The position numbers and the translations under genes were made by a program. The notes beneath the pieces were generated by a model that worked only from the letters and a program-made list of their open reading frames with translations, was not told where the DNA came from and made no database searches. A stretch of DNA of 64,000 nucleotides from Acinetobacter sp. WU_MDCI_Axc73 (lineage in GTDB: Bacteria > Pseudomonadota > Gammaproteobacteria > Pseudomonadales > Moraxellaceae), in contig NZ_JAHPRO010000008.1 of assembly GCF_025562455.1 (NCBI RefSeq), positions 1-64,000 on the forward strand, read 5' to 3'. Within the stretch, counting starts at the first letter, position 1; every line of letters starts with the position of its first letter. Positions 50,106-59,744 of the stretch are shown in pieces.

Positions 50106-50140
50106 AGTTATAAATGGAGAAAAATTATCCATTTATAACT
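50106..50140. repeat. Perfect 13-bp inverted repeat
   Basis: AGTTATAAATGGA (50106-50118) and TCCATTTATAACT (50128-50140) enclose 9 bases. No T tract follows on either strand, so it is not a typical terminator. It lies 90 bases downstream of the flavoprotein stop codon on the minus strand. The remaining spacer (49799-50230) shows nothing else recognisable. Confidence 0.65.
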
Positions 50141-50230
50141 GAGCTGGTGAATTAAATAATGACGAGTATTGGCTCGAAGTATTTTAGTACCAAAATAATG
50201 ATAGTGATACAGCAATTTAAATATACAGGT

Positions 50231-50704
50231 TTAAAGCCTAACGGTATCGGTCGTTCCTAACTCTTGCTTTTCTCCTGAAATCGCAGCTTTAGTTAATTTA
50301 TATAAAGTTGCAATCGTTCCTGCACTTTCCCAATACTGTGCGCCATGCGCATTTACCTGAATTAATTGTACGTCAGGATCCTGTTTTCCATTTTCAAAAA
50401 AAGCGTCATACGCAGGAGACCAGAGTTCATCTAAAATGCTTTGATCCTCAACAAGGTTTGCTGTTCCATGAATAGAAACATAATGGTTTGAAGAGGTGAC
50501 ATAGGCAAGGTTTACTTGAGAATCTGTGTGAATACTTTGACATAATTCAGATTTCTTGGAACCGATGAACCATACTTGACCATTAAATCTGCGATTTTGG
50601 GTAGTCATAGGTGCAGCGTGTAAATGCCCTTCAGTATTGCTAAAGGTGAAGATGACTGTTCTTATATTCTTAATGAGATCATTAATTTTTTCGTAGTCCG
50701 TCAT
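50231..50704 (-). CDS. Pyridoxamine 5'-phosphate oxidase-fold general stress protein
   Basis: A 157-aa split-barrel flavin-binding protein of the general stress protein 26 group. Typical elements: HLHAAPMTTQNRRFNGQVWFIGS, the LAYVTSSNHYVSIHGTANLVED barrel strand pair, LWSPAYDAFFENGKQDPDVQLIQV and AQYWESAG. The family binds FMN, FAD or F420-like cofactors; the physiological substrate is unknown. It stands alone, not far from the osmotic-stress otsBA genes. Confidence 0.82.
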   Translation of the reverse strand: MTDYEKINDLIKNIRTVIFTFSNTEGHLHAAPMTTQNRRFNGQVWFIGSKKSELCQSIHTDSQVNLAYVTSSNHYVSIHGTANLVEDQSILDELWSPAYDAFFENGKQDPDVQLIQVNAHGAQYWESAGTIATLYKLTKAAISGEKQELGTTDTVRL

Positions 50705-51138
50705 TTAAAAATTCTCTTTATCAAGTAGGTGAGTCGTTAGAATGCCTATATTTGGGGTTCTATAAAAACATTACTCTTGTTTCTAATGTTTACTTTTTAT
50801 GATCTCACTATGCAGATTATGTAAGATAAGTAGAATTGTGTATCTCATGATCAAAATAAGTATACGTTAACATCTTGATTTATTTTTTTAGTTTTTAGAA
50901 TTTATGACATGTAAAATCTTTTAATATTTATAAGATATTGAAAATAAAAAACTTATTTAGCTTATTTTTCTAAATAATAAATTAATTGAGTCTATGTAAC
51001 AAATCATAAGTTTGTATCATTCAAATCAACTTAAGTAAGTCCTAAGCGGATTGTTGAGGTGTTTAAGTAAATTTGCTTTATTTTTGATCATTTTTAGATC
51101 AATTTAATTAAAAGCATTAATATTATAATGATGAACAC
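50705..51138. other. Spacer between divergent stress flavoprotein and otsBA
   Basis: 434 bases, AT-rich, carrying the promoters of both divergent units. A short inverted repeat TTGATC-(7)-GATCAA (51084-51102) lies just upstream of otsB, 36 bases before its start, and could be an operator. No RNA gene or frame with a ribosome site was found. Confidence 0.45.
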
Positions 51139-51984
51139 ATGAACATAAATATTCATAATGAAAATCGCAGATTATCCTCTTCGCAATATGATCGTTGTGA
51201 GGATGTGGTAAATGATATTTTCTCTCAAAATAAATTAATTGCATTATTTTTAGATATTGATGGAACTTTAGCAGAGTTTAAAATCGATCCATCAAGTTGT
51301 TTTATTTCAAAAGACATACTTCATTTAATTCAACATATTCAACAATATATTACTGTAATTGCGGTCACAGGACGAGATCTGCCATCTGCTCAGAAGATGT
51401 TTGGAGAAATTGATCTCCCTATTGCGGCCTTGCATGGTTCATTCATTTATCTGAATGATCAAAATCAGTTTTCTAGACATGCTCAGAGTCAATTGTTTCA
51501 AGAGCTTGAAATTATTTTGACCAAGGACATTCAACCTTATCCAGAATTAAGTCTTGAAAATAAACAACATGCGATCGCACTACATTATCGGAAATGTCCT
51601 GAACTCCAACAGATTGCTTGTCAGATGATGCAGCGACTACATCATCAACATGAGCAACTCCGATTGATCAAAGGCAAATATGTCTATGAATTAGTTTGGA
51701 ATGATATTGATAAAGGTCAGGCCATCGCAGAAATCTCGCACTTACTCGATCTGCAAAATCATTTAGCTATTTTCATTGGTGATGATCGAACGGATGAAGA
51801 TGGTTTTCGCTACGTCAATCAAATGAAAGGCATCACGATCAAGGTCGGTGAGGGTACAACAATTGCAACCTATCGATTTAAGGATATTGATCAGGTCAAT
51901 TTCTTTTTGAGGTTTTTTTTAGAACGACTGCTTGATACCGCTATTCCTAAACATAAACAAAAATACGGAGAAGAACATGTCTAG
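51139..51984 (+). CDS. otsB: Trehalose-6-phosphate phosphatase
   Basis: A 281-aa HAD-superfamily phosphatase that releases trehalose from trehalose-6-phosphate. Motif I is FLDIDGTLAEF (D39 nucleophile, D41), motif II VIAVTGRDL, and motif IV FIGDDRTDEDGFRYVN. KGKYVYELVWNDIDKGQAI, next to the catalytic lysine region, is typical of OtsB. Trehalose protects against desiccation and osmotic stress, important for Acinetobacter. It overlaps otsA by 8 bases, implying coupled translation. Confidence 0.93.
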   Translation: MNINIHNENRRLSSSQYDRCEDVVNDIFSQNKLIALFLDIDGTLAEFKIDPSSCFISKDILHLIQHIQQYITVIAVTGRDLPSAQKMFGEIDLPIAALHGSFIYLNDQNQFSRHAQSQLFQELEIILTKDIQPYPELSLENKQHAIALHYRKCPELQQIACQMMQRLHHQHEQLRLIKGKYVYELVWNDIDKGQAIAEISHLLDLQNHLAIFIGDDRTDEDGFRYVNQMKGITIKVGEGTTIATYRFKDIDQVNFFLRFFLERLLDTAIPKHKQKYGEEHV

Positions 51985-53419
51985 ACTTATTATATTATCA
52001 AATCGTGTCAGTTTACCTCAATCTGAAAAGTGTGTAGCAGGTGGCTTAGCCATTGCTATGCAGGATGCTTTGAGTAAAGTCGGTGGTATATGGGTGGGTT
52101 GGAATGGCGAGAAAATTGAACAACAGAGCAATCAACGCTTTGATATTTTATACAAATCTAAAATTACCTATATCACCTGTCCTCTGACCCAGAAACAATA
52201 TCAGGGTTATTACTGTGGTTTTGCGAATAACACTTTATGGCCAATGATGCATGACCGCGCGGATTTGATTGATTATAAACATGATGAGTATCAAACTTAT
52301 CAACAAGTGAATGCTTTATTTGCAAAAAAAATAAGTGAATTTGCTGCTCCTGATGACTTGATTTGGGTGCAAGACTATCATTTCTTAAGTGTTGCACGTT
52401 ATTGTCGTGAATTAGGCATGCAAAATAAAATCGGTTTCTTTTTACATATTCCATTTCCATCGCTTGAATCATGGAAAAAGTTAGCCGTTGCAAATGAGCT
52501 ACTTCAGGATATATGCCATTATAATTTAGTTGGATTACAGACTCAGCAAGATCAAAAGAACTGTCTATACGTATGTACGCAATTATTGCAAGCACAAAAA
52601 ATTCAAAAAAATAGTTTAAGTCTGAATCAGCGTTTGGTTTCGATTCAACAGTATCCGATTGGGGTAGATGTTAAAGGGATTCAAAAATCGGTTGCAGATT
52701 TATCAAATACTAGCTCAGAGCCACAGATTAAACACTCGGCGATGAAAACTATTATTGGAGTAGATCGCATTGACTATTCTAAAGGCTTATTCGAGAGGTT
52801 TAACACTTTTGCTCACTACTTAGAACATCATCCTGAACAGCATCAACAGATTCAACATTTACAAATCGCTTGTCCTTGTCGCCTTGATGTCGCTACATAT
52901 AAACGTTTATTTGAGCGATTTAAATTAAAAATAGATATCATCAACAACGAATTTAAGCGAGAGGGCTGGTATCCCATTGTATGTAGCTACGAATCAAAAG
53001 CACACAGTCAACTGATGCAGTTGTATCGTGATGCAGAAGTCTGCTGGATTAGTTCACTTAAAGATGGGATGAATTTAGTCGCGAAAGAATACATTGCTGC
53101 ACAAGATCCACAAAATCCCGGCGTGTTGATTTTATCAAAATTTGCTGGCGCAGCTGAACAAATGACGGATGCTCTGGTCGTTGACCCAACAGACCGTGAC
53201 GCAATGTTGAACGCATTGGAAACTGCGCTAAATATGCCATTGGCAGAACGAAAAAGACGCTATCAGCAATTAATTCATGGACTAAACATTTATGATATTA
53301 ATGATTGGTGTCAAGATTTTCTGAATGATCTTGAATGTACTCAATACTTACACAATTTTGAGTATGAAAATATTCTTTCTTCGGTTTTGTTTTATCCTGA
53401 CGTGTCATATCGGATTTAA
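51977..53419 (+). CDS. otsA: Trehalose-6-phosphate synthase
   Basis: A 480-aa GT20 glycosyltransferase that joins UDP-glucose to glucose-6-phosphate. Seen: LIILSNRVSLP and AGGLAIAMQDAL (N-terminal loop), LIWVQDYHFL, FLHIPFPS, GVDRIDYSKGLFERF (donor phosphate site) and SSLKDGMNLVAKEYIAAQ. The frame opens at 51932, but the ATG at 51977 has GGAGAAG upstream and starts the conserved MSRLIILSNRVS. Second gene of otsBA. Confidence 0.94.
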   Translation: MSRLIILSNRVSLPQSEKCVAGGLAIAMQDALSKVGGIWVGWNGEKIEQQSNQRFDILYKSKITYITCPLTQKQYQGYYCGFANNTLWPMMHDRADLIDYKHDEYQTYQQVNALFAKKISEFAAPDDLIWVQDYHFLSVARYCRELGMQNKIGFFLHIPFPSLESWKKLAVANELLQDICHYNLVGLQTQQDQKNCLYVCTQLLQAQKIQKNSLSLNQRLVSIQQYPIGVDVKGIQKSVADLSNTSSEPQIKHSAMKTIIGVDRIDYSKGLFERFNTFAHYLEHHPEQHQQIQHLQIACPCRLDVATYKRLFERFKLKIDIINNEFKREGWYPIVCSYESKAHSQLMQLYRDAEVCWISSLKDGMNLVAKEYIAAQDPQNPGVLILSKFAGAAEQMTDALVVDPTDRDAMLNALETALNMPLAERKRRYQQLIHGLNIYDINDWCQDFLNDLECTQYLHNFEYENILSSVLFYPDVSYRI

Positions 53420-53469
53420 ATAATATCAACATTCGAACTAAGGTTGATCTTAGCGCTTGCAGTAATAAT

Positions 53470-53505
53470 AAAGTCTTTGTTGGACACCACAAAAGACTTT
53501 GTTAT
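53470..53505. terminator. Hairpin between convergent otsA and MFS gene
   Basis: AAAGTCTTTGT (53470-53480) and ACAAAAGACTTT (53489-53500) pair with one bulged base. T/A-rich flanks suggest a shared terminator. Confidence 0.7.
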
Positions 53506-53514
53506 TTATACAAA

Positions 53515-54723
53515 CTATTTTTGAGCCTTGATTTGACTGAAGTGATTAAGCGCAAGAATTGATAGAATTAAGAAAGCCAGACACGCAAAAACTAATTGAA
53601 GACCTATATATTCTCCAATAATTCCAATCAGGGCTGGTCCAGTTAATGATCCTGTATAGGCAAGGGTCGATACACAGGATAAAGCAGCCGCTTTTTGCAT
53701 GCTATTTTGTCGTCCAACTCGTGAAAACATCACAGGGACAATATTAGCCGAACCTAAGCCGAGTAACGCATAGCCGATCAGCACAAATAGCCATTGCGGT
53801 GCAAGTATGATACTCATCAATCCGAAAAATGCACAAATCACACTATACTGAATCAGCTTGGATTCACCCAATAACTGAAGTGCTTTTTGCCCCATTAAAC
53901 GACCCGCAGTCATCGCGATCGCAAAACAGGTATAACCCAGTCCTGCATAAGCAGCATTCAGACCAAAATTATGAGTCAGATAAATACCGCTCCAGTCCAT
54001 TGCTGAACCTTCAGATAAAAAGCTAATAAAGCAGATTAGCCCAATAATAAGGATTAAAATGCTTGGGCGCTTTTTTGCCTTATGAACTGATAAATCTTCG
54101 TTAGTCTTTTCATTGCGTTGAGCGTCTTTGGGCATGGCTGCTAAAGCATAAGGAACACTTACTAAACTCATTGCGACCAGAACCAGACCAATCATAAAAA
54201 CACTGGTCACAGGTGAAACCCCGATTGCCAATAAGACCGTCATGCTCATTACGCCAAGCAACCCACCTAAACTGCACATGCCATGAAAACCTGACATCAT
54301 CGGTTTATCCGAATTTTTTTCTACAAAAACCGCTTGGAAATTGACGGTTACACCCAAGCTACCTGCCGCAGTTCCGAAAAAGAATAAAATTACTGCCATA
54401 CTCAGTGCGTTACTGCCTAGTGCTAAAGCAGGTAAAGAAAGTACAAGCATCAGCAGGGCAGCGCTTATCAGCACTTTACAGCCCATCCGATAAATTAATA
54501 GACCTGTAATTGGCATGGATAAAATCGCGCCTAAGCCGCTACATAGCAGTAATAGACCAAAGTCTGCGTGATTTAAATGCAAACGCTGTTGCGCAAATGG
54601 AATCAAAGGAGCCCAAGCTGCTGTTGCGAAGCCGAGTGAAAAGAAAGCAAGACGTGTTGAAAGACGTTGAGCTACAAGTTGAATTTGAGCATCAGCGCGT
54701 GCTGCTCTGGAAAAAAAGATCAT
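53515..54723 (-). CDS. MFS transporter, YbjJ-like
   Basis: A 402-aa, 12-TM major facilitator. Sequence blocks such as FATAAWAPLIPFAQQRLHL, LCSGLGAILSMPITGLLIYRMG, SGFHGMCSLGGLLG, FLSEGSAMDWSGIYL and ALLGLGSANIVPVMFSRVGR resemble E. coli YbjJ and fucose-permease-type members. The substrate is unknown, perhaps a sugar or other small polar molecule; a trehalose link from its position is not justified, since it is convergent with otsA. Confidence 0.8.
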   Translation of the reverse strand: MIFFSRAARADAQIQLVAQRLSTRLAFFSLGFATAAWAPLIPFAQQRLHLNHADFGLLLLCSGLGAILSMPITGLLIYRMGCKVLISAALLMLVLSLPALALGSNALSMAVILFFFGTAAGSLGVTVNFQAVFVEKNSDKPMMSGFHGMCSLGGLLGVMSMTVLLAIGVSPVTSVFMIGLVLVAMSLVSVPYALAAMPKDAQRNEKTNEDLSVHKAKKRPSILILIIGLICFISFLSEGSAMDWSGIYLTHNFGLNAAYAGLGYTCFAIAMTAGRLMGQKALQLLGESKLIQYSVICAFFGLMSIILAPQWLFVLIGYALLGLGSANIVPVMFSRVGRQNSMQKAAALSCVSTLAYTGSLTGPALIGIIGEYIGLQLVFACLAFLILSILALNHFSQIKAQK

Positions 54724-55108
54724 GCTAAAGCCGCCAATCTAAGACCCGATATTATCCCTTCCAGATAAGCCATCCATGTAAAAACCCTCACTTAAGTCAT
54801 AGAAAATTTCTACAATCAAGCAAGGGTTTATTTGGCGAAATTATACACAATATTATATAAATAGCATTAGTTTTTTTAAAATTAATATCTATAAAAAACA
54901 GTAGTTTAATTTTTGTTTTGTTAAGTTTTTGAAAGTATTTAAGAAATTTTTCAAGTCATCTGAAATCAACAAAAAAACTTAAAAATCTTTTGATTTTTTA
55001 TACATAAATTTATTTTAAATCAAATGGATATAAAATATACAGCTTGTATATAAACTTAATCCGATCATTTGATAATGTAATATTGAAATCGGACTTAAAA
55101 CGATATAG
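54724..55108. other. AT-rich spacer
   Basis: 385 bases without a gene. It contains a short palindromic TAGAAA-A-TTTCTA and an imperfect repeat TCCGAT ... ATCGGA (55060-55093) just beyond the stop of the next minus-strand gene, possibly a weak terminator. Confidence 0.45.
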
Positions 55109-55375
55109 TTAGATTCTTGCTAAAACCCAGTCAATGAAGCGCTGTTTATCGTTATAATCGGGCGCATCGTGAATCGAGACGATGAGAGGAAAACCAAAGT
55201 TTCCAATAATTCGATGCGGCTTTTCATATTCAAACGCAATATCATTTTCTTCATGTATTTCTCTAAAAAAATCGATAATTTTTTCGCATTGAGCTTTTTT
55301 AGAAAAATTTGGTCGTTCTTTTATGAAATCATAAATTTGATTTAGGACCTCATTTGTATTTCTATTGCGAAACAT
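55109..55375 (-). CDS. Hypothetical 88-aa protein
   Basis: Not recognised. Soluble alpha/beta small protein starting MFRNRNTNEVLNQIYDFIKE, with FGFPLIVSIHDAP and a C-terminal RFIDWVLARI. TTGGAG with 6-base spacing places the start at the ATG at 55375; the frame extends four codons upstream to a TTG that overlaps this ribosome site. It is isolated, next to a kilobase with a decayed transposase. Confidence 0.6.
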   Translation of the reverse strand: MFRNRNTNEVLNQIYDFIKERPNFSKKAQCEKIIDFFREIHEENDIAFEYEKPHRIIGNFGFPLIVSIHDAPDYNDKQRFIDWVLARI

Positions 55376-55683
55376 ATCTATCTCCAAGCATGATATTTTC
55401 TCATGTTTATGTGTGATACAACATTGAGATGAATAAAGATAACAAGAAGTTTAAAATGAGTAAGCTGACAAAAAAATAAGATATTTCTTACATGAAATGT
55501 AGGAAAACTCTTACAATTGATTAAAAAACAATCAAACTTAACCGTATTAAAAATATTTAGCAGTATTCTAAGTGAGAGCTGATGGTTCACTTGTAGTTTC
55601 GAAGAGATTACTTATTTGATTTTAAAATATTTTTTATAAAAAGCTGTTTTTAATGGCTTGTTTAGTCATATCATTTTTTGAAT

Positions 55684-55945
55684 GATGAAGCATCTACCCA
55701 AAATCTATCGTACACATGTGGGTTCTCTGATAATCAAGCTTTAATAAAGCGAGGAAATATTTCAATTTGGTTTCATCTTAAGTTGAATATAGTACGTTCA
55801 GCCATAAAGCGAGCATGGATGAAATCAAACTTACTCCAATACAGCGAATAAATGCTGTTTTATGATCAAACCTCTATTTCGATTCTCTTTGCGAATAGGC
55901 GACGTTTAATGTTTTAAAAGCTAACTCACTATAGGTTTAAATGAA
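55684..55945 (+). pseudogene. Decayed IS5-family transposase fragment (N-terminal part)
   Basis: Three frames in turn give transposase-like text: MKHLPKIYRT, then SDNQALIKRGNISIWF, then NQTYSNTANKCCFMIKPLFR followed by FSLRIG. This matches, in order, the N-terminal part of IS5-family transposases (a Y/WxxYNxALIxRGxLxxWF block, then the QTYSDTAIxxCLMIKxLFxLxLR block). Frameshifts and stops separate the blocks, and the DDE catalytic part is missing. No terminal inverted repeats or target duplication were identified. It marks an old insertion beside the siderophore cluster. Confidence 0.7.
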
Positions 55946-56365
55946 AATGATGTGATGACCAATTAATTGGTAGAGAACAACGGTAATTTTTTATCTTGAT
56001 CGAGCTATGTATATCGAATACATATAGCCATAAGCAGAACTGACTTTGGCTGTTATATTTTTATAAGCTTCGAATCTAAGCTATGAACACGCACCATTCA
56101 CATTCATTCAAACCAGTACAAGTCATGAAATTTTTGTAAATATTTGAATAAATTAACTATTTTTATAGGTTTTTAAATTTTATCTTTTGTCTTTGTCTGC
56201 AATGATAATTAAAAATCCCAATCCAGAGTCAAAATTTAATAGTTTTATATCATGAGAAATGTCAAATAATCACACATCAAGAAATTAATAATAAATATAT
56301 ATATCATATAGTTATATACGGTTCACTAAATCATCATAAAAATTTAATAAATTGCAAATGTAAAT

Positions 56366-56384
56366 GTTAATTATTATCATTAAT
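56366..56384. promoter_or_regulatory. Fur box of the siderophore operon
   Basis: GTTAATTATTATCATTAAT; its complement matches GATAATGATAATCATTATC at 15 of 19 positions, including TAATGATAAT. It lies 105 bases before acbA. A Fur box in front of acbA has been reported for the acinetoferrin operon of A. haemolyticus, which agrees. Iron-loaded Fur should repress the operon. Confidence 0.85.
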
Positions 56385-56488
56385 TTTTCTGCTTTTAAGC
56401 AGTGTGGTGTTGTTTAATAAAAATCAAAAGCTAATCTAAGTGATAAGTTAAAAATCACTTATTTTACTCTATCTTAGAGGATCTTCCG

Positions 56489-58273
56489 ATGAAAGAGCTT
56501 GCCAATCGTTTGGCGATGCAACATCTCGTCAATGCCTATACGCAGGAAACTGGTAAAGGATATTTACTCGAAAACTTTCAACAAAACTCTCTCCAACAAG
56601 CGTTTAGCCAAGGCTTGACCTTACTTGTAATTCCAGTTGAAAACTTAAATGCTCAAGTCTTGGTTGCTTTATCTTATGTTAGTCGTGTGGGTCGACATCG
56701 GCTGGCAGTCCTGCCAAAGTTATGGATCAACCATCAATTTCTTGATTTAAGTATGGTGGCGATTGCCACCATTTTATTGGAAGAACTAATTTTAAAAGAA
56801 ACCAATAAATTAGATACCGCCTCACTCATTGAGCGATGGATACAAAGTCGTGATGCCTTACAGCAGTTTTTAAATCATCGATCACAGAACTTAGATGCTT
56901 TAATTGATGCAGAACAAAACTTCATCGAATCCGAACAAGCTTTGTTGTTGGGACACAGTATGCATCCTGCACCTAAAAGCCGTACAGGTTTTATCCATGA
57001 AGATTGGGAAAAATTTTCGCCTGAATATCAGGGAAAAACGCCACTTCATTTCTGGTTGGTTCATCCGGATTCAATTGCTGAAGGGAGTGCAGAAAGGCAA
57101 CTCATTTCTAATCAGCTTAAAGATTATTTGAAATGGCAAATGTCTGAAGCGGATCTACGTTTTTTAGAAAACTACCCGCATTATAAATTATTACCTTTAC
57201 ATCCGTGGCAAGCCCGTTATTTGCAAAGTAAAAAATGGTACGGTCAACTTAAGCAAAAATCGAGATTGATTGATCTTGGCTTACAAGGAGTAGATTTTTA
57301 TCCGACCACTTCTGTTCGAACATTAGTTAGTTTTTCATCGCCATGGATGCTCAAACCCTCATTATCGGTAATGATTACCAATTCAATTCGGGTCAATTTG
57401 GCCAAAGAATGTTATCGTGGCGAATTGACGCATCGTTTATGGCATAGCGTTTTAGGCAAACAAATACTGAAAAATTGTCCTACCCTTAAAGCGGTCAATG
57501 ATCCTGCATGGATTGCGCTACGACTGGACGATGAAATCATTAATGAAAGTATTTGTATTTTTAGAGAGCAGCCTTTTAACCGCAATGATCAGATTACCTG
57601 TATCGCGTCGTTGTGTCAGGATCATCCCACTAAACCGCTAAATCGTTTTAATGCTTTATTTGACAAAATTAGTCAGCAGCATCCGTCATTTACCCGTCAA
57701 CAAATTGCAATGAATTGGTTTCATGACTTTCTAGAAATTAGCCTAAAGCCATTGATGTATCTCTACCATGAATATGGCATGGCCTTTGAATCACATCAGC
57801 AAAATGTTTTGGTGGAACTGGAAAACTTTAAGCCCAAAAATATCTGGTTACGTGATAATCAGGGATTTTATTATATCGAGGAATTGGCCGAGAAAGTACT
57901 TCACCAGTTTCCCGAACTCAATGAAAAAGCGCATGCAGTTGGACCACAAAGCTTTGTGGATGAACGTTTCAGTTATTATTTCTTTGGCAATACCTTGTTT
58001 GGGTTGATGAATGCGATTGCTGCGACGGGTTATGTGTCTGAAGATGATTTACTCGAATATCTGCAAAAAATCTTAATCGCATTATTAGCGCAATATCCAC
58101 AAAGTTCACTGTTAAAAAGTTTGTTGTACAAAGACAGTCTGCCTTATAAGGGAAATTTGCTGACTCGATTGCATGAACTGGATGAGTTGATTGCACCTGT
58201 TGAACATCAATCTGTGTATGTTGAACTACCGAATCCACTGATGATCAAACAAGAGGATTTACTCTATGCTTGA
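56489..58273 (+). CDS. acbA: NIS siderophore synthetase, IucA/IucC family (AcbA-like)
   Basis: A 594-aa NIS synthetase that condenses a citrate carboxylate with an amine using ATP. Recognisable blocks: LLLGHSMHPAPKSRTGF (nucleotide-binding HP.PK...G), LLPLHPWQ, PTTSVRTLVSF, LKPSLSVMITNSIRVN, and the C-terminal FhuF-like part EISLKPLMYLYHEYGMAFESHQQN. In acinetoferrin synthesis two such enzymes attach N-hydroxy-N-acyl-diaminopropane arms to citrate. AGAGG lies 8 bases before the ATG. First gene of the operon; its end overlaps acbB by 8 bases. Confidence 0.88.
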   Translation: MKELANRLAMQHLVNAYTQETGKGYLLENFQQNSLQQAFSQGLTLLVIPVENLNAQVLVALSYVSRVGRHRLAVLPKLWINHQFLDLSMVAIATILLEELILKETNKLDTASLIERWIQSRDALQQFLNHRSQNLDALIDAEQNFIESEQALLLGHSMHPAPKSRTGFIHEDWEKFSPEYQGKTPLHFWLVHPDSIAEGSAERQLISNQLKDYLKWQMSEADLRFLENYPHYKLLPLHPWQARYLQSKKWYGQLKQKSRLIDLGLQGVDFYPTTSVRTLVSFSSPWMLKPSLSVMITNSIRVNLAKECYRGELTHRLWHSVLGKQILKNCPTLKAVNDPAWIALRLDDEIINESICIFREQPFNRNDQITCIASLCQDHPTKPLNRFNALFDKISQQHPSFTRQQIAMNWFHDFLEISLKPLMYLYHEYGMAFESHQQNVLVELENFKPKNIWLRDNQGFYYIEELAEKVLHQFPELNEKAHAVGPQSFVDERFSYYFFGNTLFGLMNAIAATGYVSEDDLLEYLQKILIALLAQYPQSSLLKSLLYKDSLPYKGNLLTRLHELDELIAPVEHQSVYVELPNPLMIKQEDLLYA

Positions 58274-59744
58274 TTTTATTGGTATCGGCTTAGGCCCTTT
58301 TAATTTAAGTTTAGCCAGTTTGCTGCAAGACAAAACCAAGCTGAACTATTTATTTTTTGAGCAAAAAGATCGTTTTGACTGGCATGCAGGTATGCAACTA
58401 CCCAACACCATGCTGCAAGTACCTTTCATGGCAGATTTGGTGTCGATGGTTGATCCTACCAGTCCTTATAGCTTTTTGAATTATTTAAAACATCAGCAAC
58501 GGCTATATAAATTTTATTTTCTTGAGCAGTCACATATTCCAAGGCATGAATATAATCATTATTGCCAATGGGTTGCGACTCAACTTGCTCACATTCAATA
58601 TCAGTCTAAAGTCGTAGAAATTGAAACCTTAGCTTCTGGTTTTCAGGTCACTGTTGAGCAACATGGCATTAAGCAGCATTATCGCTGCAAACAACTCGTG
58701 ATTGGCACAGGTCATGTTCCGCATTTACCAGCTTGCTTGTCCGCTATTACAGAAACTCATCCTGAACAATGCCTACACTCGGCACATTATCTGTTTAAAA
58801 ACAAAGCTGATTTAAATGGGAATATCGTCATTTTAGGATCTGGACAATCTGCTGCTGAAGTGTTTCTGGATTTATTTGAGCTACAAAATAATCGGCTAGA
58901 TCAAGAGATTGAATTGCATTGGTTTACTCGCTCTAGTGGCTTCTTTCCAATGGAATATGCACCGCTCGGTCTAGAGCACTTTAGTCCAGATTATCTGCAA
59001 CATTTTTATCAACTCGATGAAAAAGTGAAGAGCAGTCAATTGGCTCAACAAGCTCTGCTTTATAAAGGCATTAGTGCCAAAACTATTCGTGAGATTTATC
59101 ACCGACTTTACCAGCGCAGTATCTCTCAACCACCTTTTGCGACTCATTTGCATACGAGCTGTGAGTTAATCGATGCAACGTCTTTAGCAAATGGACAAGT
59201 CCGTTTGCATTTTGTGCATAAGACCACTCAGCAAGCGTTTTATCTGGATGCTGACAGTGTGATTGCAGCTACAGGTTATCGCACACCCCAGTTAAGTTTT
59301 ATGGAAAAAATCTCGCCGCTGATTGAGCGAGATTCGAAACATCGCTGGAAGATTACTCAGGATTATCAGGTTATACATTCAGCCTGCGGAAATATTTTTG
59401 TTCAAAATCAGGAAATGCATAGTCATGGTGTTGGTACGCCAGACTTAGGGTTGGGGGCTTATCGTTCGGCAGTGATTGCCAATCAACTGGCTCAGCAGAC
59501 TCTTTATGAGTTAGGCGGTCAGCCGCAAACATTCCAGCATTTTGATTTGAGTCAAAATCCAAATATTCAATTTACCCATTCTGTCACAAATACGGTTGAG
59601 ACTTGTCAGGACACATCAGATCAAAGAGGAGTGGAGGTGAGTCAATCTCGTCGTCCCACAAATCATCTGCTGCATCTTCAAAGAAATAAATCCAAGCTTA
59701 AACAAGTCTTGTCTCATGTTTTTCAGTACGAGAAATCCCTATGA
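58266..59744 (+). CDS. acbB: Siderophore amine N-monooxygenase (IucD-like, AcbB)
   Basis: A 492-aa flavin-dependent N-hydroxylase of the lysine/ornithine monooxygenase family. FAD motif: IGIGLGPFNLSLASLL; substrate region FMADLVSMVDPTSPYSFLNYL; NADPH motif: VILGSGQSAAEVFLDL-like at residues about 195-211; and the C-terminal ATGYRTP. It likely hydroxylates 1,3-diaminopropane, as expected for acinetoferrin. The last 45 residues (after NTVETCQDTSDQ) form a low-complexity tail beyond the usual core. Overlaps both neighbours. Confidence 0.87.
   Translation: MLDFIGIGLGPFNLSLASLLQDKTKLNYLFFEQKDRFDWHAGMQLPNTMLQVPFMADLVSMVDPTSPYSFLNYLKHQQRLYKFYFLEQSHIPRHEYNHYCQWVATQLAHIQYQSKVVEIETLASGFQVTVEQHGIKQHYRCKQLVIGTGHVPHLPACLSAITETHPEQCLHSAHYLFKNKADLNGNIVILGSGQSAAEVFLDLFELQNNRLDQEIELHWFTRSSGFFPMEYAPLGLEHFSPDYLQHFYQLDEKVKSSQLAQQALLYKGISAKTIREIYHRLYQRSISQPPFATHLHTSCELIDATSLANGQVRLHFVHKTTQQAFYLDADSVIAATGYRTPQLSFMEKISPLIERDSKHRWKITQDYQVIHSACGNIFVQNQEMHSHGVGTPDLGLGAYRSAVIANQLAQQTLYELGGQPQTFQHFDLSQNPNIQFTHSVTNTVETCQDTSDQRGVEVSQSRRPTNHLLHLQRNKSKLKQVLSHVFQYEKSL

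Larger units (their letters stand above)
55376..56488. other. Gene-poor kilobase upstream of the siderophore operon
   Basis: About 1.1 kb with no intact gene. It holds a decayed IS5-family transposase fragment (55684-55945), a perfect palindrome CCAATTAATTGG (55960-55971), small hairpins such as TTGATT/AATCAA (about 55517-55535), and near its end the Fur box and promoter of the siderophore operon. Confidence 0.6.

Noticed and set aside
56192..56211. Second Fur-like sequence near AATGATAATTAAAA upstream of acbA
   Set aside because: Only about half of the 19-bp consensus matches, expected by chance in such AT-rich DNA.
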